A stretch of DNA of 64,000 bases from Hysterangium stoloniferum (GCA_015178975.1 WHVD01000009.1:1178001-1242000); one strand, 5' to 3'; counted from the first letter of the stretch, positions 22,265 through 34,261 are shown. Made by a program: numbers and translations. The notes: generated from the letters alone by a model not told the origin.

Positions 22265-25135
22265 GCAGAACCTAGTTTCAAGAGTTATGTTGTCCCGAAA
22301 CTCGACCGTGATGGATCGAATTGGGTTACCTGGAAGAACCAGATGCTGATGGTACTCAGCGCCGGTAGAGGTCTAAAACGTCATTTTGAGGGAACTGCGA
22401 GGGAGCCGCTACCGCCGCCAACGTTTGGGGCGAAGCACATAATGACGGAAGATGATTGGGCCAAGGTCGAAGCTGCGGAGCAACGACAGGACGAATTTGA
22501 ACAACGCGAGGCGTGTATCAAAGCCCACATCTTCACGACTATCGAATCGAGCCTTCAGATCGAAATTCAGAAGTTTCGAACCGCGAAAGAAGTTTGGGAC
22601 GCACTGTGCACTAAGCACGAAGGCAAATCACTGTCTGTAAAGATAGATATCAGACGCCGAATGTACGGAATGAAATGCGAGGACGATTCAGCAGTCAAGA
22701 CACACCTTGACGAGTTGATGAAAATGCAGGCTCAACTCGAAGGCATGGGTGCTGGACTCTCGAATGACGATTTGGTTACCGTTATCCTCGGATCGCTACC
22801 AAAGTCGTACCGTCCATTAATCAGTGTTATATCAATGTCAGCGAAGTTCTCGGCTACAGCTTTAGAACCGGTAAAGGTCGTCGACGCCATAATCGAAGAG
22901 TACGAACGACTTACCATAGAGGAGCAAAAGTCAAAAGGATCGGAGACGGCAATGGCTACTTCAAAGGGGCACAGCAAGCCAAGAGATAGCGAAAGGCCAC
23001 AGAGATCCGCTGAGAACATCGAATGCTGGAACTGTGGAAGGAAGGGTCACTTTGCAGCCGACTGTCGTAAACCGAAGAAAAGGCAAGACGAAAAGGGTGA
23101 TGATAATGCGAATGGTCACATGGGCGAGAATGCGAACATCGCCATGTCAAGTATGGATTTCGCGTTAATGACAACATTCACCAGACCCACCTTATCGCGA
23201 GAAACGAGTCCACCCAAGCATACGGAAACTGACGTCTATAATTTGGCAATGTCGAACCACAAGTCACCTAACCGCCGTCGATTCGCCGCCTTTAGTGAAA
23301 ACCGCGGGAATCTTGAATTCGAAGCTGAAAAGGGGCGTTGTATAGGATCCAACAGCGAAAGAAAAGGGTGCCGTACCTATTCACCTGGAAAACGACGCGC
23401 CACGGTAGAACGAAACGTCAAGTTCGACGAATCAGTCATCGAAATTTTGAACGACGCGCTGGTTGAGGGAGGGAATGACCCAACGAGCACCCAACGCGTT
23501 GTACAAAATACACTGACCGACACACTCGCGCACCATGGACTACGGGATGAGATCCCGTATGCAAGGATGGAACCTCTTGAGGACCTTGAGGACATCACGC
23601 CAACCCCAGAGTCGGAGACGCTATGTCGAAGCCACCGTGCAGGCAAACCATCGGTATACATCCATGATATCACAAGCGGACATGGACCGAATGAGGGAGG
23701 CCAAAATGGACCTGCATACCCCAAAGGCATACCGATAATCCCAGTGCTGATCCCCAACCACGCACCACGCGACACTGCAGCTGTCGCAGAATTGCTGCAG
23801 ATTGGTAAAACTCTCGAGGATGATATCAATGAGAACTTACCGCTATTTTCGACAACGTTTGAAAATGCGATGGCCACAGCAATCCACGAATCGGAAGAAC
23901 CGCCCACCAGTGTCGAGGACATGAGGCGTGGAATAACTATTGAAGGAAACAGTGGATCAAACATCGTTGGTTTGAACGACATACCGATTGAGGGAGGGAA
24001 TGGACCCCTGGACACTCGGAACGTCGTGCAAAACGCACAAAACGGTGGGCCTGATGAGACGTTACCAACAGTTTCAATGTCGTATGAAACTGCCACGACA
24101 ACTGCAATGGAAGAAATTGATGAATCAGCAGTGAATGTCAAAGAGGTAAAATACAGTACTCAGGAACTCATAGGACCGCCGGAAAATATGAATGCTATTG
24201 ATACCAAGATCATTCCGCTGTATAAGCATGGGCCAAATGGCGAAATTACCGAATACAAACATAGGTTCGCCGCGCAAGGTTTTTCGCAGGCCAAAGTCAC
24301 CGCAGTTGACGTCGACGATATGACGATGACAAAAGATTCGAAGTCGGTCATCACGCGATTCAAGGGCAAGCTTACAGAACGGCTCGAAATAAAAGATTTA
24401 GGAAAATTCAACTGGTTATTTGGAATTCAAGTAGAAAGGGACCGCACGACACGTACTATCTCATTTTTACGACGTACTAACATCGAGAAAATCGTAGCGA
24501 ATTTTTGTCTACAGGACGCAAAAATGCTAAACCCACTTGATCCCCACCAGCATCTCTCGATCCAATGCCCAAGCATGTCCCGTCGATGCGAAGATATACA
24601 AAACGGACCACATCGCGAAGCAGTTGTATCGCTATTGTTGCAATACATGCAGAACCACAGCCGTCCGCATTGGAAAACCGCAAAGAGAGTTTTTCGGTAC
24701 CTGAAAGGAATGCGAGACAAATCGTTAGTGATTGGCGACAAGCATGACGACTCACGGAACGACATCGAAGTCTTCATGGACATAGACTGGAGCTCGCAAG
24801 AGCATCAATATTCGACATCCAGTAATTCGAAAAAGAAACCTTTTGTTGCACTATTATCGACAGAGGCGAAATATATAGGTGCGACTCACGTTACGAAGAA
24901 ATTTTTTTGGACACAGACACTTAGAGCCGAAATCGCGTACTCACTCACTTGTCCTATCATCTTCAATTGCGATCGCCGATCAATGATTCGGATTATCAAG
25001 ACTGGCGAATTTCACACTCGCACGAAGAACGTTGATAAGCAAAATCGCTGTATTCGCGATGTAGCTATGAGACGACTCACCTTCATGCCGCTACATCCCT
25101 ACAGACGACGACCCCGCCGACCTCCAAAACATTAG
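22256..25135 (+). CDS. Cop-1 gag and pol-remnant open frame, 959 aa (fossil)
   Basis: The N-terminal third is a copia-type gag: a WKNQM motif near residue 25, VWDALCTKHEGKS near 113, and a CCHC zinc knuckle CWNCGRKGHFAADC near 257. The middle (about 290-640) is low-complexity and acidic. The C-terminal third carries pieces of reverse transcriptase (HRFAAQGFSQ near 670; IKDLGKFNWLFGIQVERD near 712) and RNase H (TAKRVFRYLKGM near 806; LLSTEAKYIGATHVTKKFFW near 866). It is one continuous open frame. Gag looks whole; pol is incomplete, so movement would need a full copy elsewhere. Its first ATG lies within the primer binding site. Confidence 0.85.
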   Translation: MGPAEPSFKSYVVPKLDRDGSNWVTWKNQMLMVLSAGRGLKRHFEGTAREPLPPPTFGAKHIMTEDDWAKVEAAEQRQDEFEQREACIKAHIFTTIESSLQIEIQKFRTAKEVWDALCTKHEGKSLSVKIDIRRRMYGMKCEDDSAVKTHLDELMKMQAQLEGMGAGLSNDDLVTVILGSLPKSYRPLISVISMSAKFSATALEPVKVVDAIIEEYERLTIEEQKSKGSETAMATSKGHSKPRDSERPQRSAENIECWNCGRKGHFAADCRKPKKRQDEKGDDNANGHMGENANIAMSSMDFALMTTFTRPTLSRETSPPKHTETDVYNLAMSNHKSPNRRRFAAFSENRGNLEFEAEKGRCIGSNSERKGCRTYSPGKRRATVERNVKFDESVIEILNDALVEGGNDPTSTQRVVQNTLTDTLAHHGLRDEIPYARMEPLEDLEDITPTPESETLCRSHRAGKPSVYIHDITSGHGPNEGGQNGPAYPKGIPIIPVLIPNHAPRDTAAVAELLQIGKTLEDDINENLPLFSTTFENAMATAIHESEEPPTSVEDMRRGITIEGNSGSNIVGLNDIPIEGGNGPLDTRNVVQNAQNGGPDETLPTVSMSYETATTTAMEEIDESAVNVKEVKYSTQELIGPPENMNAIDTKIIPLYKHGPNGEITEYKHRFAAQGFSQAKVTAVDVDDMTMTKDSKSVITRFKGKLTERLEIKDLGKFNWLFGIQVERDRTTRTISFLRRTNIEKIVANFCLQDAKMLNPLDPHQHLSIQCPSMSRRCEDIQNGPHREAVVSLLLQYMQNHSRPHWKTAKRVFRYLKGMRDKSLVIGDKHDDSRNDIEVFMDIDWSSQEHQYSTSSNSKKKPFVALLSTEAKYIGATHVTKKFFWTQTLRAEIAYSLTCPIIFNCDRRSMIRIIKTGEFHTRTKNVDKQNRCIRDVAMRRLTFMPLHPYRRRPRRPPKH

Positions 25136-25186
25136 CCAGACCGAAGGCCGAAATGTTCTCATACCTGATTGGACCGCGTTCCGCTT

Positions 25187-25195
25187 AAGGGAGGG
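25187..25195 (+). promoter_or_regulatory. Cop-1 polypurine tract
   Basis: AAGGGAGGG lies immediately before the 3' LTR, the expected place for the plus-strand primer. Confidence 0.8.
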
Positions 25196-25485
25196 TGTTG
25201 AAATATTAGCATTACGTAAGCTACCTTTGGTAAGCTGGAACGCAGTGTAGGGTAACTGTATAGTTACATTACGCTTATGGATACTATATTAGTATAGAGA
25301 CCGATCGCGTAGCCTCTCAGTGAAGGTTTATCACTCACTGAGAGGTATGCAATTTTCCCCAGTTCTACATTAATAGTTTACTTACTATTAATTCAGTATT
25401 ATTTAGGTAGATAACAATAGATGTTACAGTGAAGGTTTATCACTCACTGAGAGTATTATTTAGAACTGCGCAAATAATCTCAACA
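25196..25485 (+). repeat. Cop-1 3' LTR
   Basis: 290 bp, identical by eye to the 5' LTR at 21962-22251, and followed by the target duplication CTTCG. Confidence 0.95.
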
Positions 25486-25678
25486 CTTCGTCCAAAAGCA
25501 AGAAGGATCCTCAGTTATTACTGTGAGCTGAGATGAGCTTTAAGCGCCAACGGCCATAAATACTGTATGATAGCGTTATACAATGTCAATACAGAAGATA
25601 AATAAATTGAAAAATGAAGGAGCTGTGAAGTGTTTATAAAACTGGTCGGCTCTCTTTCTCTGAAGATTTCCGTGCATA

Positions 25679-26408
25679 TTAATACCCAACAAGGGACTTC
25701 GAAACAACACCGACCATGTTCCATGCATGTACATCAGTAAGAGAACCCTTTATACCATTCTTTCTATCCTTCTGCCGACCCAAAGCAAAGTTCCCGAATG
25801 GTGCCGAGTTGTACACCATCCTGATTTCTCCTACATATCGTGTATATAACCACTTGCAGTACTTCCAACCAAAATGGACATCTTTAGTGCCATACAGTAG
25901 CATCGTCCCGGTCCGGTCCAATACCAAACCACAGGAGTATCCCGGGCCGACTTCAACTCCCGTAGGATAATGATTTACGGATGCAGTCCGTGCAGCAATT
26001 GCGTCAACGGTAAATCCAGCCGCCTTGTAGCACTTCTGGTCAAATTGCATAAATACAGCATTAAGCGCACAGAAGTCCACATGGGAGTTGACAGTAGAGA
26101 CGGGAGACGAAAAATTCACATATTTGATGAACCACACGTGGTCGTTATGACCTGGTCTGCAGAAGCGGGTGACCCCATACATTACACGTCCATTCTGTCC
26201 GGATTACGCCCTGGAAATGACTTTTGAGGAATTCGATCCCTTGAGATTCCAGCGCAGCGGGTGAGTGCACTCGCTGTAGCACGTCAACACCATCAAGATG
26301 AACGGGTATCTTTAAGCAATCAGATATGGAAATGTCAGACACAGATATCACCGCTTTAATTACGTTTTGGATAAGTGGTGGGTGAAAACATCTTGATATA
26401 TAAGGCAA
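25679..26408 (-). pseudogene. Diverged G1 paralogue relic (exon 1- and exon 2-like)
   Basis: Minus-strand frames 26408-26145 and 26182-25679 resemble G1. SPAALESQGIEFLKSHFQGV matches the exon 1 core SPASLESQRIEVLESHFQGI, and WTCNVWGHPL matches WACNVEDHGL. CRPGHNDHVWFIK resembles the Cys/His stretch, and VEVGPGYSCGLVLDRTGTM resembles exon 2. The link between them differs from G1 (longer, no recognisable intron 1). Exons 3-5 are absent. It is the best preserved of the upstream relics found next to G1 copies. It may be an older tandem G1 duplicate; no function is claimed. Confidence 0.5.
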
Positions 26409-28080
26409 GAATCCAATGATATAACACAGCAGTACAGCATTAGTATGTGTGTTAGCCAGTCGGGAAACTCGGCTTTAGGCACAGACAACAACTTCACAGC
26501 CCAATGATTGCTGCCATCAGGAAAGTGGGAAGATCAGTAAGTATGCCGTCTATATTGTCTAGAGCCATCTAGGAGAGCTAGCTAGCTCGACTAGACACAC
26601 TACGTTCGCGAGATCCCCATTTACTAGTCAGTATAAAAGCTTACTATAGATCTAGGGAGGCTAGGGAGGCTAGTGAGTCTACATAATGGGTGTAGACATT
26701 CCCAAATCCCTGATGGCGACTGTGACTACTACTGTTTGATATGTATTCTATTGGACCTGAAGTCAGCAGTATTGAGTGTATGACAAGTTTTTAGCAGCGT
26801 TGCAGTGGCGACGCCTGCAGATATGAGAATGTTACTGTCCACTTCAGCTCAGGCTGGCCCCCGCTTCCATGTCAATGCATGTCCCTAGTTCGCGGCGAAT
26901 TCTGCTACTATTTGTTCACAGTCCCACCGCTTTTCCATTGCTTGCCGGTGAATGTTCACTATCAAAAACAACTGCATATTGCAGTGTGCTCTGAAAGTTG
27001 TCAATTCATATCAGTAGAGTAATTGAGTATCATCAGGTTAAAATACTTACACTGCATGACTGGTGTAATTTCAATATAAAAGCACGAAATGAGCTCTACT
27101 TATTTTGGCATCTACATCAAAAAAATAAAACATCGGGAAATATGCTGTATACAATCTTGTCTAGAGTGGTCTAAGAATGCTTGCTAGTTCATTGGACACG
27201 CACCTTTTGAGGTCCCCTTGTACTAACACATGATAGCTCACTATAGAAGGGCATAATCCAGGAGGTATGAGTGTGCATAAACTATACAAAGGGTATAACC
27301 TCTCTACTCCTCCCTATACATTAGGTCACGACTGCAGTGTGCATCTTGGCAAGACATGAAAATATGGTTCGTGCATCCTATTATGTGAAAATTAGCATCC
27401 AGACTCTTTCCAGATAGACAGACATTGAGGGATACTCACCTGCAGTGACCAATGATTCTGGTTATTTTCAATACAATGGCAACCATGGACCCGGATGTAA
27501 TCCATTTTGTCTTTCACCGGCTAGGAAGTAATTCCAGAGAGTGCCTTCGGTAGAAGGTGTTAATGTTGTGAGAAATTGGATAGCTATTAGGAACTCAGAA
27601 GTGAGTGACAATTTCACTAAGAGGTCCACTCTCAATCATAATCACCACATGGCCATTTCCATACAGGATTGTCCATGCAACCAGGTGAACCAACAAAATA
27701 TCATATACTTTCCAGCTTACTAATTATGATATAATTCTTTTATATCTCAACAGTCAACAGCGACGAAGGAGAGTGTTATCGGCAGTGTTTGCAAATTTAT
27801 GACACCTATTGTGCGCAGTGCACAATCTTTCGTCAAGTGCTACGGGAGGAACTATTGAAAGGAATATCACAATTTACCCACTTCGTACACACCTGGATCC
27901 TTACCTATCATTTTTTCGGCTAGGTATAGTTGAAGTTGGTTTGAATCATAGCGCTACCCACTACAATCCTTGCGACACTTCCTAAACTGCAGAACAGGTA
28001 GCTCACTGAGGACGGAAGATATAAAATAAGCTTCCAAAAGAGATACTGGCTGGCTCACCTACCGCCACCGAACTGTACCT
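26409..28080. other. No gene seen; two weakly similar blocks
   Basis: No supported open frame. Two stretches (about 26550-26790 and 27155-27390) share a loose pattern: TTGTCTAGAG, then GCTAGCTAG/GCTTGCTAG, a GACAC motif and TCCCC..TACTA. They may be a diverged direct repeat. From about 28085 the conserved G1 3' flank begins. Confidence 0.35.
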
Positions 28081-28403
28081 CCAATTAGCGCGGTTCTCCA
28101 TGCAGACCTTATGAGTGTGGATTTACCCTGAAGTGATAGATCGTTGTATAATCCTTTATGAATTTGAGAAGTTTATTCCCAAACGGATCGCTCGATTATC
28201 TAAGGATGCTCGCTGTGAGGGAACAGGTGTAAGAAGGAAAAGTTCCAAGTCTTAGGGTAGCAATCTTAAATCAGCGTTTGAGCACTTAAGGAGTGAGGAA
28301 ACCATCCTTCGGATATCATACTTTGCGTTACTCTTCGGAGAATCTTAAAATGGGCCGAACGTCATTTAAATAATGAGTAATTACGTTAGTCATATGGAAC
28401 AGT

Positions 28404-30314
28404 CTAGTCACACGCCCGTCCCTGCATCTTCAAGACGGATAAGTAGTTTGTGTTGGAACTTACTGAGACCAGTACAAATGGAGTCGCAAGCAGACAGAGG
28501 AGTGAATGGACTTCGTCCATCAAAACAATCAAACTCGTCGCCAATCTCTCCTCTTCGGGCATATAGAAAACCCTCTCAAAAAAGGCCAAGAAGTCGTGGA
28601 GAGCAGGGATTGAGGTATTCGCTCGCCCTGCCGTGCACGCAATTTTTGGTTCTGGAGATTGTGAAATTAACGACGATGAAGTCCTGATTAGCCTCGAAGC
28701 GTCATCAAACAATAAAGAGGTTGGTTTTGGGTTCTGAATTAGCATTCTTATGGCCGAATCATTTTGAGACGACAGGTCCGCGATGGTGTAACTGTGGACT
28801 CACTGCAGCATTCCAACCCCGATTGAAATAATGTCATCAATTCGACCAATGTTTTCTGCCATCAATGTAACATCCTCAAACAATGCATGGAGTGGATCTA
28901 GAATGCATAGATAACTGATGTAGCGAGAAAGGTCGTCACACGTAAATGAATCGATGTTGGTCTGTAAAACGTCAAGCGCGATATCCAATAGAGTTCCATA
29001 AATGCTGCGGAGCCAAGGATCCTGGGTGAAACAGCAGGAGAAAATCGATATTTGCGGACGAATCAGTTCCATGTGTCCAGGTTGGTTTCGATCGTATCTG
29101 CATATTTCTCATTTCGGCAATTTTCCAAAAATGGCAATGGTAAAGCTTACGACACCATCCAGAATTTAAAATAGTTTTTAATGACATTGAGGTCCTCATG
29201 TGACAGGCGCCGTGCATCATGCACCTCCTTAATAATGGCGGAGAAACAGTTAGTAATAATATAATATTGTAAAGTGGTGAGGGTGGCAGGTGACGAGCTA
29301 CAGAGATATTCGCCAAGGTGTGATATGAATATCGAGGCCACAGCATAGCAGTCACCCGGAAGTTGCGACCTGACCAGGGCATTGTAGAGCATAGGAACCA
29401 TTTTAGCTGGCGCGTCCTCAGTATCCGCCATGAAATCGATTACATGCGCCATCTGTACTATGACTCTGCCGATCTTCGCTTCTTCGCTAGTACCAAACCG
29501 GGATGTAAAGGCGCCATAGGTCTTCGTAAGAAGCCAACTACCCCGATATCGTATTTTACGCGGGTAAGATGGTCTTCATTAGAATAATTTCAGCATGCAA
29601 TGAATGGCCTTCATCAGAAGCGAACATGCCTCAAGAGATCCACCCCCTCTTTAATCATTATGCCCAATTGCCGCACAGTTAGCTGTTCGTTAAGCAGTCT
29701 AGTCGTCGTCGTTTCTTCGAGCGTGTACATCAGCCTTCGGGCAACTCGTTGGTATTCCTCCACACGTCGCGTGTATAACAAGCACTTTCCAACCAAAATG
29801 GATATCTTGGTGCCGTACAGTAGCTTCGTCCCGATCCGCTCTAATGCCAGACCACAAAGGTAACCGGGGCCGACTTCGACTTCCGTTGAATTACGAATAA
29901 CGGGTGCGAGCCACATAGTCATGGCGTCCCTCTCGATTTCGCACATGCCTTGCTCAATTCCTGATGAATCCAGCAAGCCTCGCGGCGGTTCTAGGCAAGT
30001 TGCAAAACCGCGGCACTAAACGAAAAAAAGCCCGACACATTGGAGTCGATCCTCGAAACAAAAGATTAACATACCAGCTGTTGAACCCATGAATCAAATA
30101 CGTCCTTGGTGATCGATACATGTTCGCCACGACCTGGTCTGTGGTAACAGAGGCCGTGATCTTCCACATTACACGCCCATTGTCTCTGGAGTATGCCCTG
30201 AAAATGACTTTCAAGGACTTCAATCCTTTGAGATTCTAAGGAAGCAGGTGAAATCAATGGGGGTAGCTCTGCGACATGGTCAGGGTGACTGGGTACTACC
30301 TCGTGGTCAGACAT
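28404..30314 (-). CDS. G1-4, intact five-exon gene of unknown function, 549 aa
   Basis: Exons are 30314-30075, 30015-29630, 29537-29151, 29097-28804 and 28746-28404. They total 1650 bp and stay in frame at every junction. Introns 1, 3 and 4 are GT-AG (59, 53 and 57 bp; donors GTATGT, GTAAGC, GTGAGT). Intron 2 (92 bp) appears to be GC-AG, GCATGT...GGGGTAG. Exon 1 holds a possible metal-binding cluster C48-H53-C56-H65 followed by W76. Exon 2 has a VEVGPGYLCG motif and exon 3 MAHVIDFMADTEDAPAKM. The exons are mostly helical and soluble-looking, with no signal peptide or membrane span seen. I know no matching family. G1-1 is nearly identical; G1-5 is roughly three quarters identical in exon 4. 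The start is the conserved ATG of MSDHEVV. Confidence 0.8.
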
Positions 30315-30771
30315 GGAGAACGTGAGATATAGACATGAGGCATGTCACAAAAATGGAAAAGAGAGCCGTTGACCAGGTTCATCGGGCTTGCTTCTATTTT
30401 TGTGACGCACCGCTTTGAATGTAGCTCAAGCCAATTAACAATGCTCTACTAATTCACTGGAATAGGCCGCGCGTCCAAAAGTACTGATAGCCGAGATGAG
30501 CTTTAAGCGCCGATAGTCATCAACATTATAACTATAAATACAGAAAACAATCCATTGATTATAATAAATAAACTGAAAGAGAAAATAGCTGTGAAGTATA
30601 TACAAACCTGGTCTGTTCTCTTTTCTGAAGACTTCCGTGCATATCGACAAGGGACTTTGAAACAAAACTTCGTGTTCATGCAACCATCAGTGATAGAACC
30701 TTTTCTTTCTATCCTTCTGCCGACGTACCGCAAAGTGGTGCACCGTCCGGAGTCTTCCTGTATCTCGTGTA
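30315..30771 (-). repeat. Upstream flank of G1-4 with relic of G1 exon-2 tail
   Basis: It matches 1263-1740 upstream of G1-1 and includes the GRRIERKGSITDG relic on the minus strand. It is cut at 30771 by the Tc1/mariner nest; block X resumes on the other side at 55574. The native G1-4 promoter should be in this stretch. Confidence 0.55.
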
Positions 30772-31236
30772 ATGTAGGGCAACGCAAATCCAGTACCTTT
30801 ACGTAATATGGGCGCCTATGTCACATGACATGCCCAATGTGCCTTCAGAAAAAAAATTTTTTTTAAAGGAGCAAGGCTAGGAAATATGACAAAAAATTTC
30901 TAAAATTAAAAGAGACCAGGCTTGGCCTTCCTCAAACGTTCTGAGGATATTATCTGGCAGAATTCAATGTCCATGGTATTTTCTGTTTGCCCACACAGCT
31001 TGTGTGTTAAGTTGCATGCAGAGCTTATCAGAGGGTTTCCACAGAAACCTGTGGGAAAGCTGGTAGGACTTGGCTTCAGCTTATAGGCTGTGCCCTCGTG
31101 AGATCATGTCATCCATTTCAGACAGGCAGATGGGAATCCCAGGGAGTCCGGGATTAGTTGGTTGAGAGGTCGGAGGGTCAACTGCAGGAATTCTGCAGAG
31201 GTCGAGAGGTTGGGCGGTGATGAGTCAGAGGTTGAG

Positions 31237-32343
31237 TGTCAGGAACCGGAAAACCCGCCGGCCTCCAGGCCCCCAGACCCTGTCCACATGCTCCCGACCC
31301 TCTATATTGTATAGTTACAACTGGAGTTCCCACCAGAGCCTGCATGTCGACTTGTTTATGCCTGACTCTGTACGCACCCCACCTGTCTGCACCTAACCCT
31401 CTGTGTCTCATACACCAGTCCTCAGACTCCACTGGACTCCGGACTCCACTGGACTCCGGACTCCACTCTATGTACACCCGACACTCTGTGTCTTATGTAC
31501 CAGTCACCGGACTCCGACCAGACTCCTGGAACCCCTCTAACAGAGCATAGAACCCCACTCTTGTTATGATCTGTCTCTGCATATCACACACCAGTCATCG
31601 GAAAACCCACCAGACTCCACCGGACCTCCTGCACATCAAACCTGTCTATACCCGACACTATCTTGTGCACCAAGTCACCGGACTCTGACTGGACTTCTGG
31701 AACCCCTCTAACTGAGCCCCACTCCAGTTATGGTTAAATGACCTGTCATGATTCATTCTCCACTCCCGTTCCATTCCGTCCCTAATTCCCAGTTTAGTAT
31801 TTACTTGTTTCGTTTTATGTTTAATAGTTCTGCCTCTCATTAATACCGGATTTGGTATTATTACATTTCACAGTCTATATAAGTCTGCTATATTCATGTA
31901 CTTAGAATCCAGTTTCAATCTCGAACAAGTTTGTCCCTCAAACTAATTTTCCCCCAAACAAGTTTGACCCTTGAACAAGTTTTCCTTCAATCCCAGTCTC
32001 TAGTCCTCTTGTCTGTCTGCACGCTCGATTCCCGGAACTCCCACGGGAACTCCAGAATCTATATCTCCTTGCATGCATTCTGTCAGTTCGAAATATGGAC
32101 GCCCGAATGAGTGTACGAGGGCGCAGCCTATAAGCTGAAGCCAAGTCCATCTCAGTTGTTACCCTTTCTCTGGTAACTATTCTGACACACCTGTCTTGTA
32201 CTACTAATATCCCCGGAACACTCCCCGGACCTATTGCCCAGGGAGTCTGTGGGACTATTACCCAGAGAGTGTGTGTTCAGAATATAGTTACCGGAGAAAC
32301 CTCCACAGGACGATCCGTGGAGCATTTGTTCATGAACTTAACA
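31237..32343 (+). mobile_element. LTR-B solo LTR, copy 1 (fossil)
   Basis: A 1107-bp TGTCAGGAACCGG...AACTTAACA unit flanked by TTGAG (31232-31236 and 32344-32348). It lies in the opposite orientation to the Gyp-A LTR it interrupts. It contains a TATATAAG box near 31878 and, about 250 bp downstream, the shared motif GGGCGCAGCCTATAAGC. Partly CpG-decayed relative to copy 2. Confidence 0.95.
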
Positions 32344-32544
32344 TTGAGCAATGATAGGTTGGAGGTCGTGTGATAGATAGGTTGGAGCCCATGGACTCTG
32401 ACGAGGTAAGAGCAGTGTGTTTCAAAGAGGAGAATTGAGTGGAAAATATACTGAGATTACTGGGGAGAATCAAAGCTGATTTTCTGACTGGATTGTATGT
32501 ACAACATCTGCCAGACTATATAGACTGTGGAATGTATAACATAC

Positions 32545-33623
32545 TGTCAGGAACCGGAAAACCCGCCGGCCTCCGGGCCCCCGGACCCCATCCTACATGC
32601 TCCCGACCCTCTATATTGTATAGTTACAACTGGAGTTCCCGCCGGAGCCCACACGTCAACTTGTTTATGCCTGACTCTCTGTACACGCCCACCTGTCTGC
32701 GCCTAACCCTCTGTGTCTCATACACCAGTCCTCGGACTCCATCGGACTCCGGACTCCACTCTATGTACACCGGACACTCTGTGTCTTATGTACCAGTCAC
32801 CGGACTTCGACCGGACTCCTGGAACCCCTCTAACAGAGCATAGAACCCCACTCCTGTTATGATCTGTCTCTGCATCTCTCACATCAGTCATTGGAAAACC
32901 CACCAGACTCCACTAGACCTCCTGCACATCAAACCTGTCTATACCCGACACTATCTTGTGCACCAAGTCACCGGACTCTGACCGGACTTCCGAAACCCCT
33001 CTAACTGAGCCCCACTCCAGTTATGGTTAAATGACCTGTCATGATTCGTTCTCCGCTCCCGTTCCATTCCGTCCCTAATTCCCAGTTTAGTATTTACTTG
33101 TTTTGTTTTATGTTTAATAGTTCTGCCTCTCATTAATACCGGATTTGGTATTATTACATTTCACAGTCTATATAAGTCTGCTATATTCATGTACTTAGAA
33201 TCCAGTTTCAATCTCAAACAAGTTTGTCCCCCGAACTAGTTTGACCCTTGAACAAGTGTCCCTTTGATCCCAGTCTCTAGTCCTCTTGTCTGTCTGCATG
33301 CTCGATTCCTGGAACTCCCACGGGAACTCCGGAATCTATATCTCCTTGCATGCATTCTGTCAGTTTGAAATATGGATGCCCGAATGAGTGTACAAGGGCG
33401 CAGCCTATAAGCTGAAGCCAAGTCCATCTCAGTCGTTCTCTCTGTTCTCTGGTAACTATTCTGACACACCTGTCTTGTACTACTAATATCCCCGGAACTC
33501 TCCCCGGACCTATTACCCGGGGAGTCCATGGGACCTATTACCCGGAGAGTGTGTGTTCGGCATATAGTTACCGGAGAAACCTCCGCAGGATGATCCGTGG
33601 AGCATTTGTTCGGGAACTTAACA
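32545..33623 (+). mobile_element. LTR-B solo LTR, copy 2 (fossil)
   Basis: A 1079-bp copy of the same LTR family, flanked by CATAC (32540-32544 and 33624-33628). It was inserted only about 200 bp of Gyp-A sequence away from copy 1. TATATAAG lies near 33172 and the shared LTR motif near 33400. Confidence 0.95.
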
Positions 33624-34261
33624 CATACCAAATCCAGTAATAATGAAATCTAAACTAGTAAATATAAGTAAATACCAGATTTGGTGTTAGAAATGGAATG
33701 GAACAGAGTGGAGTCTGAATCATGACAGGTAGTTAAACCATAATGGGAATGGGGTGGAAACGGAGTCCAAATCCTGACAGGTCATTTAACCATAACAGGA
33801 ACGGGCCTCAGTTAGAGAGCTGACAGGTTTTCTGAGCAGAGTCTGGTGACTGGTATGTGGGACAGGGTTGGAGATAGACAGGAGCAGGTTCTGGCAGGTA
33901 TTCTGGTGACTGATACATGAAGTGATGAAGGTCAAGCATGGACAGGTCTGACATCCGGAGTCCAGCCGGTATTCTGGTAAACTGATAATTGGTGTATGTA
34001 GGGTGGGGGTGCATATAAGTTAGTGCCCAGAGTCTGGTGGGTTTTCCAGTTGTAACAATACCCTCCCTTTATGCTGAAGTCCCAAAGAGGCTCTAGAACT
34101 TGACAAGGTTTTGTTGGTTAAGGGCATGTGTCAGAAAGTCATGTCAGTTACATGTATGTGTCAAAGAGTCACGTGATCTAGAAGGTAAGGTTCAGATGCA
34201 ATGAGCCTATATAAAAAATTGAAAAAATAAGTTTTCTTCTTCTTTATTACCCCCATCATCT

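Larger units (their letters stand above)
21962..25485 (+). mobile_element. Cop-1, Ty1/copia element with identical LTRs (fossil; internally reduced)
   Basis: Ends TGTTGAAA...CTCAACA, with the 5-bp target duplication CTTCG on both sides (21957-21961 and 25486-25490). Its 290-bp LTRs are identical by eye, so insertion is very recent. The internal part of about 2.9 kb is shorter than usual for copia. Recognisable parts are gag with a zinc knuckle and C-terminal reverse transcriptase and RNase H; protease and integrase were not recognised, so it appears non-autonomous. It sits in the upstream flank of G1-3, whose sequence resumes at 25491. Confidence 0.95.

Noticed and set aside
23377-24141. 254-aa minus-strand frame inside Cop-1
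   Set aside because: It is a shadow of the 959-aa gag/pol frame, with no independent features.
30840-30880. Poly-A/poly-T stretch as a retroposon tail
   Set aside because: It lies just inside the Tc1/mariner left end, and no retroposon body or target duplication adjoins it.
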